Below, one piece after another: positions 38,031 through 52,476 of a DNA stretch of 64,000 bases; the stretch's first letter is position 1, and the number at the start of each line of letters is the position of its first letter. The position numbers were made by a program, and so were the translations under genes. The notes under the pieces are model-generated. The model saw only the letters and a program-made list of their open reading frames with translations, had not been told where the DNA came from and made no database searches. This DNA is from Parapristionchus giblindavisi (taxonomy: Eukaryota; Nematoda; Chromadorea; Rhabditida; Diplogasteridae), in NCBI GenBank assembly GCA_943737045.1, contig CALSFV010000004.1, positions 1,003,501-1,067,500 on the forward strand, given 5' to 3'.

Positions 38031-40277
38031 TTATCTTGACCATATCAGAGTAAAAGCTACTTTTGTACTTCGTTCATTATAGCAGCAGTAAAATGTTACA
38101 GATCGAGATGAACTGAAGTTTGTGTCATTCAGAATTTTTTCCTCTTTCACATAGTATATCACTGGATAAGTATCATTGACAATTTGACTTGTAACGAATT
38201 GTTTTGTACCAAAAACAGAGAGCACTGGAATATAAATTTGCATATTGGCCGTACTGACCACTTTGAAATAGTTTATCTTATTCAGAATTCTTCGCTCTTT
38301 CATTTGGTATATGACACGATAGGTATCATTTTCATTTTCATATTTCTCAAGTTATCTTGACCATATCAGAGTAAAAGCTACTTTTGTACTTCGTTCATTA
38401 TAGCAGCAGTAAAAAGTTACAGATCACCATGAACTGAAGTTTGTGTCATTCAGAATTTTTTCCTCTTTCACATAGTATATCACTCGATAAGTATCATTGA
38501 CAATTTGACTTGTAACGAATTGTTTTGTACCAAAAACAGAGAGCACTGGAATATAAATTTGCATATTGGCCGTACTGACCACTTTGAAATAGTTTATCTT
38601 ATTCAGAATTTTTCGTTCTTTCATTTGGTATCTGACACGATAGGTATCATTTTCATTTTCATATTTCTCAAGTTATCTTGACCATATCAGAGTAAAAGCT
38701 ACTTTTGTACTTCGTTCATTATAGCAGCAGTAAAATGTTACAGATCGAGATGAACTGAAGTTTGTGTCATTCAGAATTTTTTCCTCTTTCACATAGTATA
38801 TCACTGGATAAGTATCATTGACAATTTGACTTGTAACGAATTGTTTTGTACCAAAAACAGAGAGCACTGGAATATAAATTTGCATATTGGCCGTACTGAC
38901 CACTTTGAAATAGTTTATCTTATTCAGAATTCTTCGCTCTTTCATTTGGTATATGACACGATAGGTTTCATTTTCATTTTCATATTTCTCAAGTTATCTT
39001 GACCATATCAGCGTAAAAGCTACTTTTGTACTTCGTTCATTATAGCAGCAGTAAAAAGTTACAGATCGACATGAACTGAAGTTTGTGTCATTCAGAATTT
39101 TTTCCTCTTTCACATAGTATATCACTCGATAAGTATCATTGACAATTTGACTTGTAACGAATTGTTTTGTACCAAAAACAGAGAGCACTGGAATATAAAT
39201 TTGCATATTGGCCGTACTGACCACTTTGAAATAGTTTATCTTATTCAGAATTTTTCGCTCTTTCATTTGGTATCTGACACGATAGGTATCATTTTCATTT
39301 TCATATTTCTCAAGTTATCTTGACCATATCAGAGTAAAAGCTACTTTTGTACTTCATTCATTATAGCAGCAGTAAAATGTTACAGATCGAGATGAACTGA
39401 AGTTTGTGTCATTCAGAATTTTTTCCTCTTTCACATAGTATATCACTCGATAAGTATCATTGACAATTTGACTTGTAACGAATTGTTTTGTACCAAAAAC
39501 AGAGAGCACTGGAATATAAATTTGCATATTGGCCGTACTGACCACTTTGAAATAGTTTATCTTATTCAGAATTTTTCGCTCTTTCATTTGGTATCTGACA
39601 CGATAGGTATCATTTTCATTTTCATATTTCTCAAGTTATCTTGACCATATCAGAGTAAAAGCTACTTTTGTACTTCATTCATTATAGCAGCAGTAAAATG
39701 TTACAGATCGAGATGAACTGAAGTTTGTGTCATTCAGAATTTTTTCCTCTTTCACATAGTATATCACTCGATAAGTATCATTGACAATTTGACTTGTAAC
39801 GAATTGTTTTGTACCAAAAACAGAGAGCACTGGAATATAAATTTGCATATTGGCCGTACTGACCACTTTGAAATAGTTTATCTTATTCAGAATTTTTCGC
39901 TCTTTCATTTGGTATCTGACACGATAGGTATCATTTTCATTTTCATATTTCTCAAGTTATCTTGACCATATCAGAGTAAAAGCTACTTTTGTACTTCGTT
40001 CATTATAGCAGCAGTAAAATGTTACAGATCGACATGAACTGAAGTTTGTGTCATTCAGAATTTTTTCCTCTTTCACATAGTATATCACTGGATAAGTATC
40101 ATTGACAATTTGACTTGTAACGAATTGTTTTGTACCAAAAACAGAGAGCACTGGAATATAAATTTGCATATTGGCCGTACTGACCACTTTGAAATAGTTT
40201 ATCTTATTCAGAATTTTTCGCTCTTTCATTTGGTATCTGACACGATAGGTATCATTTTCATTTTCATATTTCTCAAG
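38031..40277. repeat. Seven-monomer HOR p-q-p'-r-s-s-t (2247 bp)
   Basis: p (38031) has gatcgagatg and actggataag. q (38352) has cagatcaccatg. p' (38673) is p-like and ends in gataggtttc. r (38994) has cagcgtaaaag. Two successive s monomers (39315, 39636) have cttcattcatt. t (39957) has gatcgacatg with actggataag. Confidence 0.88.
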
Positions 40278-41882
40278 TTATCTTGACCATATCAGAGTAA
40301 AAGCTACTTTTGTACTTCGTTCATTATAGCAGCAGTAAAATGTTACAGATCGAGATGAACTGAAGTTTGTGTCATTCAGAATTTTTTCCTCTTTCACATA
40401 GTATATCACTGGATAAGTATCATTGACAATTTGACTTGTAACGAATTGTTTTGTACCAAAAACAGAGAGCACTGGAATATAAATTTGCATATTGGCCGTA
40501 CTGACCACTTTGAAATAGTTTATCTTATTCAGAATTCTTCGCTCTTTCATTTGGTATATGACACGATAGGTATCATTTTCATTTTCATATTTCTCAAGTT
40601 ATCTTGACCATATCAGAGTAAAAGCTACTTTTGTACTTCGTTCATTATAGCAGCAGTAAAAAGTTACAGATCACCATGAACTGAAGTTTGTGTCATTCAG
40701 AATTTTTTCCTCTTTCACATAGTATATCACTCGATAAGTATCATTGACAATTTGACTTGTAACGAATTGTTTTGTACCAAAAACAGAGAGCACTGGAATA
40801 TAAATTTGCATATTGGCCGTACTGACCACTTTGAAATAGTTTATCTTATTCAGAATTTTTCGTTCTTTCATTTGGTATCTGACACGATAGGTATCATTTT
40901 CATTTTCATATTTCTCAAGTTATCTTGACCATATCAGAGTAAAAGCTACTTTTGTACTTCATTCATTATAGCAGCAGTAAAATGTTACAGATCGAGATGA
41001 ACTGAAGTTTGTGTCATTCAGAATTTTTTCCTCTTTCACATAGTATATCACTCGATAAGTATCATTGACAATTTGACTTGTAACGAATTGTTTTGTACCA
41101 AAAACAGAGAGCACTGGAATATAAATTTGCATATTGGCCGTACTGACCACTTTGAAATAGTTTATCTTATTCAGAATTTTTCGCTCTTTCATTTGGTATC
41201 TGACACGATAGGTATCATTTTCATTTTCATATTTCTCAAGTTATCTTGACCATATCAGAGTAAAAGCTACTTTTGTACTTCATTCATTATAGCAGCAGTA
41301 AAATGTTACAGATCGAGATGAACTGAAGTTTGTGTCATTCAGAATTTTTTCCTCTTTCACATAGTATATCACTCGATAAGTATCATTGACAATTTGACTT
41401 GTAACGAATTGTTTTGTACCAAAAACAGAGAGCACTGGAATATAAATTTGCATATTGGCCGTACTGACCACTTTGAAATAGTTTATCTTATTCAGAATTT
41501 TTCGCTCTTTCATTTGGTATCTGACACGATAGGTATCATTTTCATTTTCATATTTCTCAAGTTATCTTGACCATATCAGAGTAAAAGCTACTTTTGTACT
41601 TCGTTCATTATAGCAGCAGTAAAATGTTACAGATCGACATGAATAGAAGTTTGTGTCATTCAGAATTTTTTCCTCTTTCACATAGTATATCACTGGATAA
41701 GTATCATTGACAATTTGACTTGTAACGAATTGTTTTGTACCAAAAACAGAGAGCACTGGAATATAAATTTGCATATTGGCCGTACTGACCACTTTGAAAT
41801 AGTTTATCTTATTCAGAATTTTTCGCTCTTTCATTTGGTATCTGACACGATAGGTATCATTTTCATTTTCATATTTCTCAAG
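40278..41882. repeat. Five-monomer derivative p-q-s-s-t (1605 bp)
   Basis: This is the same series as 38031-40277 lacking exactly p' and r. Monomer t (41562) has a private catgaatagaag. The register is preserved, so two whole monomers were lost or not copied. Confidence 0.88.
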
Positions 41883-43808
41883 TTATCTTGACCATATCAG
41901 AGTAAAAGCTACTTTTGTACTTCGTTCATTATAGCAGCAGTAAAATGTTACAGATCGAGATGAACTGAAGTTTGTGTCATTCAGAATTTTTTCCTCTTTC
42001 ACATAGTATATCACTGGATAAGTATCATTGACAATTTGACTTGTAACGAATTGTTTTGTACCAAAAACAGAGAGCACTGGAATATAAATTTGCATATTGG
42101 CCGTACTGACCACTTTGAAATAGTTTATCTTATTCAGAATTCTTCGCTCTTTCATTTGGTATATGACACGATAGGTATCATTTTCATTTTCATATTTCTC
42201 AAGTTATCTTGACCATATCAGAGTAAAAGCTACTTTTGTACTTCGTTCATTATAGCAGCAGTAAAAAGTTACAGATCACCATGAACTGAAGTTTGTGTCA
42301 TTCAGAATTTTTTCCTCTTTCACATAGTATATCACTCGATAAGTATCATTGACAATTTGACTTGTAACGAATTGTTTTGTACCAAAAACAGAGAGCACTG
42401 GAATATAAATTTGCATATTGGCCGTACTGACCACTTTGAAATAGTTTATCTTATTCAGAATTTTTCGTTCTTTCATTTGGTATCTGACACGATAGGTATC
42501 ATTTTCATTTTCATATTTCTCAAGTTATCTTGACCATATCAGAGTAAAAGCTACTTTTGTACTTCGTTCATTATAGCAGCAGTAAAATGTTACAGATCGA
42601 GATGAACTGAAGTTTGTGTCATTCAGAATTTTTTCCTCTTTCACATAGTATATCACTGGATAAGTATCATTGACAATTTGACTTGTAACGAATTGTTTTG
42701 TACCAAAAACAGAGAGCACTGGAATATAAATTTGCATATTGGCCGTACTGACCACTTTGAAATAGTTTATCTTATTCAGAATTCTTCGCTCTTTCATTTG
42801 GTATATGACACGATAGGTTTCATTTTCATTTTCATATTTCTCAAGTTATCTTGACCATATCAGCGTAAAAGCTACTTTTGTACTTCGTTCATTATAGCAG
42901 CAGTAAAAAGTTACAGATCGACATGAACTGAAGTTTGTGTCATTCAGAATTTTTTCCTCTTTCACATAGTATATCACTCGATAAGTATCATTGACAATTT
43001 GACTTGTAACGAATTGTTTTGTACCAAAAACAGAGAGCACTGGAATATAAATTTGCATATTGGCCGTACTGACCACTTTGAAATAGTTTATCTTATTCAG
43101 AATTTTTCGCTCTTTCATTTGGTATCTGACACGATAGGTATCATTTTCATTTTCATATTTCTCAAGTTATCTTGACCATATCAGAGTAAAAGCTACTTTT
43201 GTACTTCATTCATTATAGCAGCAGTAAAATGTTACAGATCGAGATGAACTGAAGTTTGTGTCATTCAGAATTTTTTCCTCTTTCACATAGTATATCACTC
43301 GATAAGTATCATTGACAATTTGACTTGTAACGAATTGTTTTGTACCAAAAACAGAGAGCACTGGAATATAAATTTGCATATTGGCCGTACTGACCACTTT
43401 GAAATAGTTTATCTTATTCAGAATTTTTCGCTCTTTCATTTGGTATCTGACACGATAGGTATCATTTTCATTTTCATATTTCTCAAGTTATCTTGACCAT
43501 ATCAGAGTAAAAGCTACTTTTGTACTTCGTTCATTATAGCAGCAGTAAAATGTTACAGATCGACATGAACTGAAGTTTGTGTCATTCAGAATTTTTTCCT
43601 CTTTCACATAGTATATCACTGGATAAGTATCATTGACAATTTGACTTGTAACGAATTGTTTTGTACCAAAAACAGAGAGCACTGGAATATAAATTTGCAT
43701 ATTGGCCGTACTGACCACTTTGAAATAGTTTATCTTATTCAGAATTCTTCGCTCTTTCATTTGGTATATGACACGATAGGTTTCATTTTCATTTTCATAT
43801 TTCTCAAG
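41883..43808. repeat. Six-monomer derivative p-q-p'-r-s-t' (1926 bp)
   Basis: This is the same series with a single s. The final t' (43488) ends in gaattc and gataggtttc rather than the tttttcgctc form, so it is a hybrid of t and p'. Confidence 0.87.
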
Positions 43809-45414
43809 TTATCTTGACCATATCAGAGTAAAAGCTACTTTTGTACTTCGTTCATTATAGCAGCAGTAAAAAGTTACAGATCGACATGAACTGAAGTTTA
43901 TGTCATTCAGAATTTTTTCCTCTTTCACATAGTATATCACTGGATAAGTATCATTGACAATTTGACTTGTAACGAATTGTTTTGTACCAAAAACAGAGAG
44001 CACTGGAATATAAATTTGCATATTGGCCGTACTGACCACTTTGAAATAGTTTATCTTATTCAGAATTTTTCGTTCTTTCATTTGGTATCTGACACGATAG
44101 GTATCATTTTCATTTTCATATTTCTCAAGTTATCCTGACCATATCAGAGTAAAAGCTACTTTTGTACTTCATTCATTATAGCAGCAGTAAAATGTTACAG
44201 ATCGAGATGAACTGAAGTTTGTGTCATTCAGAATTTTTTTCCTCTTTCACATAGTATATCACTGGATAAGTATCATTGACAATTTGACTTGTAACGAATT
44301 GTTTTGTACCAAAAACAGAGAGCACTGGAATATAAATTTGCATATTGGCCGTACTGACCACTTTGAAATAGTTTATCTTATTCAGAATTTTTCGTTCTTT
44401 CATTTGGTATCTGACACGATAGGTATCATTTTCATTTTCATATTTCTCAAGTTATCTTGACCATATCAGAGTAAAAGCTACTTTTGTACTTCGTTCATTA
44501 TAGCAGCAGTAAAATGTTACAGATCGAGATGAACTGAAGTTTGTGTCATTCAGAATTTTTTCCTCTTTCACATAGTATATCACTGGATAAGTATCATTGA
44601 CAATTTGACTTGTAACGAATTGTTTTGTACCAAAAACAGAGAGCACTGGAATATAAATTTGCATATTGGCCGTACTGACCACTTTGAAATAGTTTATCTT
44701 ATTCAGAATTCTTCGCTCTTTCATTTGGTATATGACACGATAGGTATCATTTTCATTTTCATATTTCTCAAGTTATCTTGACCATATCAGAGTAAAAGCT
44801 ACTTTTGTACTTCGTTCATTATAGCAGCAGTAAAAAGTTACAGATCGACATGAACTGAAGTTTATGTCATTCAGAATTTTTTCCTCTTTCACATAGTATA
44901 TCACTCGATAAGTATCATTGACAATTTGACTTGTAACGAATTGTTTTGTACCAAAAACAGAGAGCACTGGAATATAAATTTGCATATTGGCCGTACTGAC
45001 CACTTTGAAATAGTTTATTTTATTCAGAATTCTTCGCTCTTTCATTTGGTATATGACACAATAGGTATCATTTTCATTTTCATATTTCTCAAGTTATCTT
45101 GACCATATCAGAGTAAAAGCTACTTTTGTACTTCATTCATTATATCAGCAGTAAAATGTTACAGATCGAGATGAACTGAAGTTTGTGTCATTCAGAATTT
45201 TTTCCTCTTTCACATAGTATATCACTGGATAAGTATCATTGACAATTTGACTTGTAACGAATTGTTTTGTACCAAAAACAGAGAGCACTGGAATATAAAT
45301 TTGCATATTGGCCGTACTGACCACTTTGAAATAGTTTCTCTTATTCAGAATTCTTCGCTCTTTCATTTGGTATATGACACGATAGGTATCATTTTAATTT
45401 TCATATTTCTCAAG
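43167..45414. repeat. Block s-t'-u-v-w-x-y, proximal copy
   Basis: The order is s (43167), t' (43488), u (43809, gaagtttatgtc with actggataag and cgttctttc), v (44130, 322 bp with one extra T in the T run before cctc), w (44452), x (44773, gaagtttatgtc and tttattttattc) and y (45094, cattatatcagc, tttctcttattc and attttaatttt). Its first two monomers also close the preceding p-q series. A related block lies at 61146-63071. Confidence 0.85.
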
Positions 45415-47019
45415 TTATCTTGACCATATCAGCGTAAAAGCTACTTTTGTACTTCGTTCATTATAGCAGCAGTAAAAAGTTACAGATCGACATGAACTGA
45501 AGTTTGTGTCATTCAGAATTTTTTCCTCTTTCACATAGTATATCACTCGATAAGTATCATTGACAATTTGACTTGTAACGAATTGTTTTGTACCAAAAAC
45601 AGAGAGCACTGGAATATAAATTTGCATATTGGCCGTACTGACCACTTTGAAATAGTTTATCTTATTCAGAATTTTTCGCTCTTTCATTTGGTATCTGACA
45701 CGATAGGTATCATTTTCATTTTCATATTTCTCAAGTTATCTTGACCATATCAGAGTAAAAGCTACTTTTGTACTTCGTTCATTATAGCAGCAGTAAAATG
45801 TTACAGATCGAGATGAACTGAAGTTTGTGTCATTCAGAATTTTTTCCTCTTTCACATAGTATATCACTGGATAAGTATCATTGACAATTTGACTTGTAAC
45901 GAATTGTTTTGTACCAAAAACAGAGAGCACTGGAATATAAATTTGCATATTGGCCGTACTGACCACTTTGAAATAGTTTCTCTTATTCAGAATTCTTCGC
46001 TCTTTCATTTGGTATATGACACGATAGGTATCATTTTAATTTTCATATTTCTCAAGTTATCTTGACCATATCAGCGTAAAAGCTACTTTTGTACTTCGTT
46101 CATTATAGCAGCAGTAAAAAGTTACAGATCGACATGAACTGAAGTTTGTGTCATTCAGAATTTTTTCCTCTTTCACATAGTGTATCACTCGATAAGTATC
46201 ATTGACAATTTGACTTGTAACGAATTGTTTTGTACCAAAAACAGAGAGCACTGGAATATAAATTTGCATATTGGCCGTACTGACCACTTTGAAATAGTTT
46301 ATTTTATTCAGAATTCTTCGTTCTTTCATTTGGTATATGACACAATAGGTATCATTTTCATTTTCATATTTCTCAAGTTATCTTGACCATATCAGAGTAA
46401 AAGCTACTTTTGTACTTCATTCATTATATCAGCAGTAAAATGTTACAGATCGAGATGAACTGAAGTTTGTGTCATTCAGAATTTTTTCCTCTTTCACATA
46501 GTATATCACTGGATAAGTATCATTGACAATTTGACTTGTAACGAATTGTTTTGTACCAAAAACAGAGAGCACTGGAATATAAATTTGCATATTGGCCGTA
46601 CTGACCACTTTGAAATAGTTTCTCTTATTCAGAATTCTTCGCTCTTTCATTTGGTATATGACACGATAGGTATCATTTTAATTTTCATATTTCTCAAGTT
46701 ATCTTGACCATATCAGCGTAAAAGCTACTTTTGTACTTCGTTCATTATAGCAGCAGTAAAATGTTACAGATCGAGATGAACTGAAGTTTGTGTCATTCAG
46801 AATTTTTTCCTCTTTCACATAGTATATCACTGGATAAGTATCATTGACAATTTGACTTGTAACGAATTGTTTTGTACCAAAAACAGAGAGCACTGGAATA
46901 TAAATTTGCATATTGGCCGTACTGACCACTTTGAAATAGTTTCTCTTATTCAGAATTCTTCGCTCTTTCATTTGGTATATGACACGATAGGTATCATTTT
47001 AATTTTCATATTTCTCAAG

Positions 47020-48624
47020 TTATCTTGACCATATCAGCGTAAAAGCTACTTTTGTACTTCGTTCATTATAGCAGCAGTAAAAAGTTACAGATCGACATGA
47101 ACTGAAGTTTGTGTCATTCAGAATTTTTCCCTCTTTCACATAGTATATCACTCGATAAGTATCATTGACAATTTGACTTGTAACGAATTGTTTTGTACCA
47201 AAAACAGAGAGCACTGGAATATAAATTTGCATATTGGCCGTACTGACCACTTTGAAATAGTTTATCTTATTCAGAATTTTTCGCTCTTTCATTTGGTATC
47301 TGACACGATAGGTATCATTTTCATTTTCATATTTCTCAAGTTATCTTGACCATATCAGAGTAAAAGCTACTTTTGTACTTCGTTCATTATAGCAGCAGTA
47401 AAATGTTACAGATCGAGATGAACTGAAGTTTGTGTCATTCAGAATTTTTTCCTCTTTCACATAGTATATCACTGGATAAGTATCATTGACAATTTGACTT
47501 GTAACGAATTGTTTTGTACCAAAAACAGAGAGCACTGGAATATAAATTTGCATATTGGCCGTACTGACCACTTTGAAATAGTTTATCTTATTCAGAATTC
47601 TTCGCTCTTTCATTTGGTATATGACACGATAGGTATCATTTTCATTTTCATATTTCTCAAGTTATCTTGACCATATCAGCGTAAAAGCTACTTTTGTACT
47701 TCGTTCATTATAGCAGCAGTAAAAAGTTACAGATCGACATGAACTGAAGTTTGTGTCATTCAGAATTTTTTCCTCTTTCACATAGTATATCACCCGATAA
47801 GTATCATTGACAATTTGACTTGTAACGAATTGTTTTGTACCAAAAACAGAGAGCACTGGAATATAAATTTGCATATTGGCCGTACTGACCACTTTGAAAT
47901 AGTTTATCTTATTCAGAATTTTTCGCTCTTTCATTTGGTATCTGACACGATAGGTATCATTTTCATTTTCATATTTCTCAAGTTATCTTGACCATATCAG
48001 AGTAAAAGCTACTTTTGTACTTCGTTCATTATAGCAGCAGTAAAATGTTACAGATCGAGATGAACTGAAGTTTGTGTCATTCAGAATTTTTTCCTCTTTC
48101 ACATAGTATATCACTGGATAAGTATCATTGACAATTTGACTTGTAACGAATTGTTTTGTACCAAAAACAGAGAGCACTGGAATATAAATTTGCATATTGG
48201 CCGTACTGACCACTTTGAAATAGTTTATCTTATTCAGAATTTTTCGCTCTTTCATTTGGTATCTGACACGATAGGTATCATTTTCATTTTCATATTTCTC
48301 AAGTTATCTTGACCATATCAGAGTAAAAGCTACTTTTGTACTTCGTTCATTATAGCAGCAGTAAAATGTTACAGATCGAGATGAACTGAAGTTTGTGTCA
48401 TTCAGAATTTTTTCCTCTTTCACATAGTATATCACTGGATAAGTATCATTGACAATTTGACTTGTAACGAATTGTTTTGTACCAAAAACAGAGAGCACTG
48501 GAATATAAATTTGCATATTGGCCGTACTGACCACTTTGAAATAGTTTATCTTATTCAGAATTCTTCGCTCTTTCATTTGCTATATGACACGATAGGTATC
48601 ATTTTCATTTTCATATTTCTCAAG
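47020..48624. repeat. Five-monomer segment, proximal copy
   Basis: The series has rare markers: tttttccctc in the first monomer (47020), tatcacccgataag in the third (47662) and ctttcatttgctat at the end of the fifth. All recur in the same order at 56973-58577, displaced by 9953 bp, which is 31 monomers plus two one-base insertions. Confidence 0.9.
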
Positions 48625-51600
48625 TTATCTTGACCATATCAGCGTAAAAGCTACTTTTGTACTTCGTTCATTATAGCAGCAGTAAAAAGTTACAGATCGA
48701 CATGAACTGAAGTTTGTGTCATTCAGAATTTTTTCCTCTTTCACATAGTATATCACTGGATAAGTATCATTGACAATTTGACTTGTAACGAATTGTTTTG
48801 TACCAAAAACAGAGAGCACTGGAATATAAATTTGCATATTGGCCGTACTGACCACTTTGAAATAGTTTATCTTATTCAGAATTTTTCGCTCTTTCATTTG
48901 GTATCTGACACGATAGGTATCATTTTCATTTTCATATTTCTCAAGTTATCTTGACCATATCAGAGTAAAAGCTACTTTTGTACTTCGTTCATTATAGCAG
49001 CAGTAAAATGTTACAGATCGAGATGAACTGAAGTTTGTGTCATTCAGAATTTTTTCCTCTTTCACATAGTATATCACTGGATAAGTATCATTGACAATTT
49101 GACTTGTAACGAATTGTTTTGTACCAAAAACAGAGAGCACTGGAATATAAATTTGCATATTGGCCGTACTGACCACTTTGAAATAGTTTATCTTATTCAG
49201 AATTCTTCGCTCTTTCATTTGCTATATGACACGATAGGTATCATTTTCATTTTCATATTTCTCAAGTTATCTTGACCATATCAGCGTAAAAGCTACTTTT
49301 GTACTTCGTTCATTATAGCAGCAGTAAAAAGTTACAGATCGACATGAACTGAAGTTTGTGTCATTCAGAATTTTTTCCTCTTTCACATAGTATATCACTC
49401 GATAAGTATCATTGACAATTTGACTTGTAACGAATTGTTTTGTACCAAAAACAGAGAGCACTGGAATATAAATTTGCATATTGGCCGTACTGACCACTTT
49501 GAAATAGTTTATCTTATTCAGAATTCTTCGCTCTTTCATTTGGTATCTGACACGATAGGTATCATTTTCATTTTCATATTTCTCAAGTTATCTTGACCAT
49601 ATCAGAGTAAAAGCTACTTTTGTACTTCGTTCATTATAGCAGCAGTAAAATGTTACAGATCGAGATGAACTGAAGTTTGTGTCATTCAGAATTTTTTCCT
49701 CTTTCACATAGTATATCACTGGATAAGTATCATTGACAATTTGACTTGTAACGAATTGTTTTGTACCAAAAACAGAGAGCACTGGAATATAAATTTGCAT
49801 ATTGGCCGTACTGACCACTTTGAAATAGTTTATCTTATTCAGAATTCTTCGCTCTTTCATTTGCTATATGACACGATAGGTATCATTTTCATTTTCATAT
49901 TTCTCAAGTTATCTTGACCATATCAGCGTAAAAGCTACTTTTGTACTTCGTTCATTATAGCAGCAGTAAAAAGTTACAGATCGACATGAACTGAAGTTTG
50001 TGTCATTCAGAATTTTTTCCTCTTTCACATAGTATATCACTCGATAAGTATCATTGACAATTTGACTTGTAACGAATTGTTTTGTACCAAAAACAGAGAG
50101 CACTGGAATATAAATTTGCATATTGGCCGTACTGACCACTTTGAAATAGTTTATCTTATTCAGAATTCTTCGCTCTTTCATTTGGTATCTGACACGATAG
50201 GTATCATTTTCATTTTCATATTTCTCAAGTTATCTTGACCATATCAGAGTAAAAGCTACTTTTGTACTTCGTTCATTATAGCAGCAGTAAAATGTTACAG
50301 ATCGAGATGAACTGAAGTTTGTGTCATTCAGAATTTTTTCCTCTTTCACATAGTATATCACTGGATAAGTATCATTGACAATTTGACTTGAAACGAATTG
50401 TTTTGTACCAAAAACAGAGAGCACTGGAATATAAATTTGCATATTGGCCGTACTGACCACTTTGAAATAGTTTATTTTATTCAGAATTCTTCGCTCTTTC
50501 ATTTGGTATATGACACAATAGGTATCATTTTCATTTTCATATTTCTCAAGTTATCTTGACCATATTAGCGTAAAAGCTACTTTTGTACTTCGTTCATTAT
50601 AGCAGCAGTAAAAAGTTACAGATCGAGATGAACTGAAGTTTGTGTCATTCAGAATTTTTTCCTCTTTCACATAGTATATCACTGGATAAGTATCATTGAC
50701 AAATTGACTTGTAACGAATTGTTTTGTACCAAAAACAGAGAGCACTGGAATATAAATTTGCATATTGGCCGTACTGACCACTTTGAAATAGTTTATCTTA
50801 TTCAGAATTCTTCGCTCTTTCATTTGCTATATGACACGATAGGTATCATTTTCATTTTCATATTTCTCAAGTTATCTTGACCATATCAGCGTAAAAGCTA
50901 CTTTTGTACTTCGTTCATTATAGCAGCAGTAAAAAGTTACAGATCGACATGAACTGAAGTTTGTGTCATTCAGAATTTTTTCCTCTTTCACATAGTATAT
51001 CACTCGATAAGTATCATTGACAATTTGACTTGTAACGAATTGTTTTGTACCAAAAACAGAGAGCACTGGAATATAAATTTGCATATTGGCCGTACTGACC
51101 ACTTTGAAATAGTTTATCTTATTCAGAATTTTTCGCTCTTTCATTTGGTATCTGACACGATAGGTATCATTTTCATTTTCATATTTCTCAAGTTATCTTG
51201 ACCATATCAGAGTAAAAGCTACTTTTGTACTTCGTTCATTATAGCAGCAGTAAAATGTTACAGATCGAGATGAACTGAAGTTTGTGTCATTCAGAATTTT
51301 TTCCTCTTTCACATAGTATATCACTGGATAAGTATCATTGACAATTTGACTTGTAACGAATTGTTTTGTACCAAAAACAGAGAGCACTGGAATATAAATT
51401 TGCATATTGGCCGTACTGACCACTTTGAAATAGTTTATCTTATTCAGAATTCTTCGCTCTTTCATTTGGTATCTGACACGATAGGTATCATTTTCATTTT
51501 CATATTTCTCAAGTTATCTTGACCATATCAGAGTAAAAGCTACTTTTGTACTTCGTTCATTATAGCAGCAGTAAAATGTTACAGATCGAGATGAACTGAA

Positions 51601-52476
51601 GTTTGTGTCATTCAGAATTTTTTCCTCTTTCACATAGTATATCACTCGATAAGTATCATTGACAATTTGACTTGAAACGAATTGTTTTGTACCAAAAACA
51701 GAGAGCACTGGAATATAAATTTGCATATTGGCCGTACTGACCACTTTGAAATAGTTTATCTTATTCAGAATTCTTCGCTCTTTCATTTGGTATCTGACAC
51801 GATAGGTATCATTTTCATTTTCATATTTCTCAAGTTATCTTGACCATATCAGAGTAAAAGCTACTTTTGTACTTCGTTCATTATAGCAGCAGTAAAATGT
51901 TACAGATCGAGATGAACTGAAGTTTGTGTCATTCAGAATTTTTTCCTCTTTCACATAGTATATCACTGGATAAGTATCATTGACAATTTGACTTGAAACG
52001 AATTGTTTTGTACCAAAAACAGAGAGCACTGGAATATAAATTTGCATATTGGCCGTACTGACCACTTTGAAATAGTTTATTTTATTCAGAATTCTTCGCT
52101 CTTTCATTTGGTATATGACACAATAGGTATCATTTTCATTTTCATATTTCTCAAGTTATCTTGACCATATCAGCGTAAAAGCTACTTTTGTACTTCGTTC
52201 ATTATAGCAGCAGTAAAAAGTTACAGATCACCATGAACTGAAGTTTGTGTCATTCAGAATTTTTTCCTCTTTCACATAGTATATCACTCGATAAGTATCA
52301 TTGACAATTTGACTTGTAACGAATTGTTTTGTACCAAAAACAGAGAGCACTGGAATATAAATTTGCATATTGGCCGTACTGACCACTTTGAAATAGTTTA
52401 TCTTATTCAGAATTCTTCGCTCTTTCATTTGGTATCTGACACGATAGGTATCATTTTCATTTTCATATTTCTCAAG

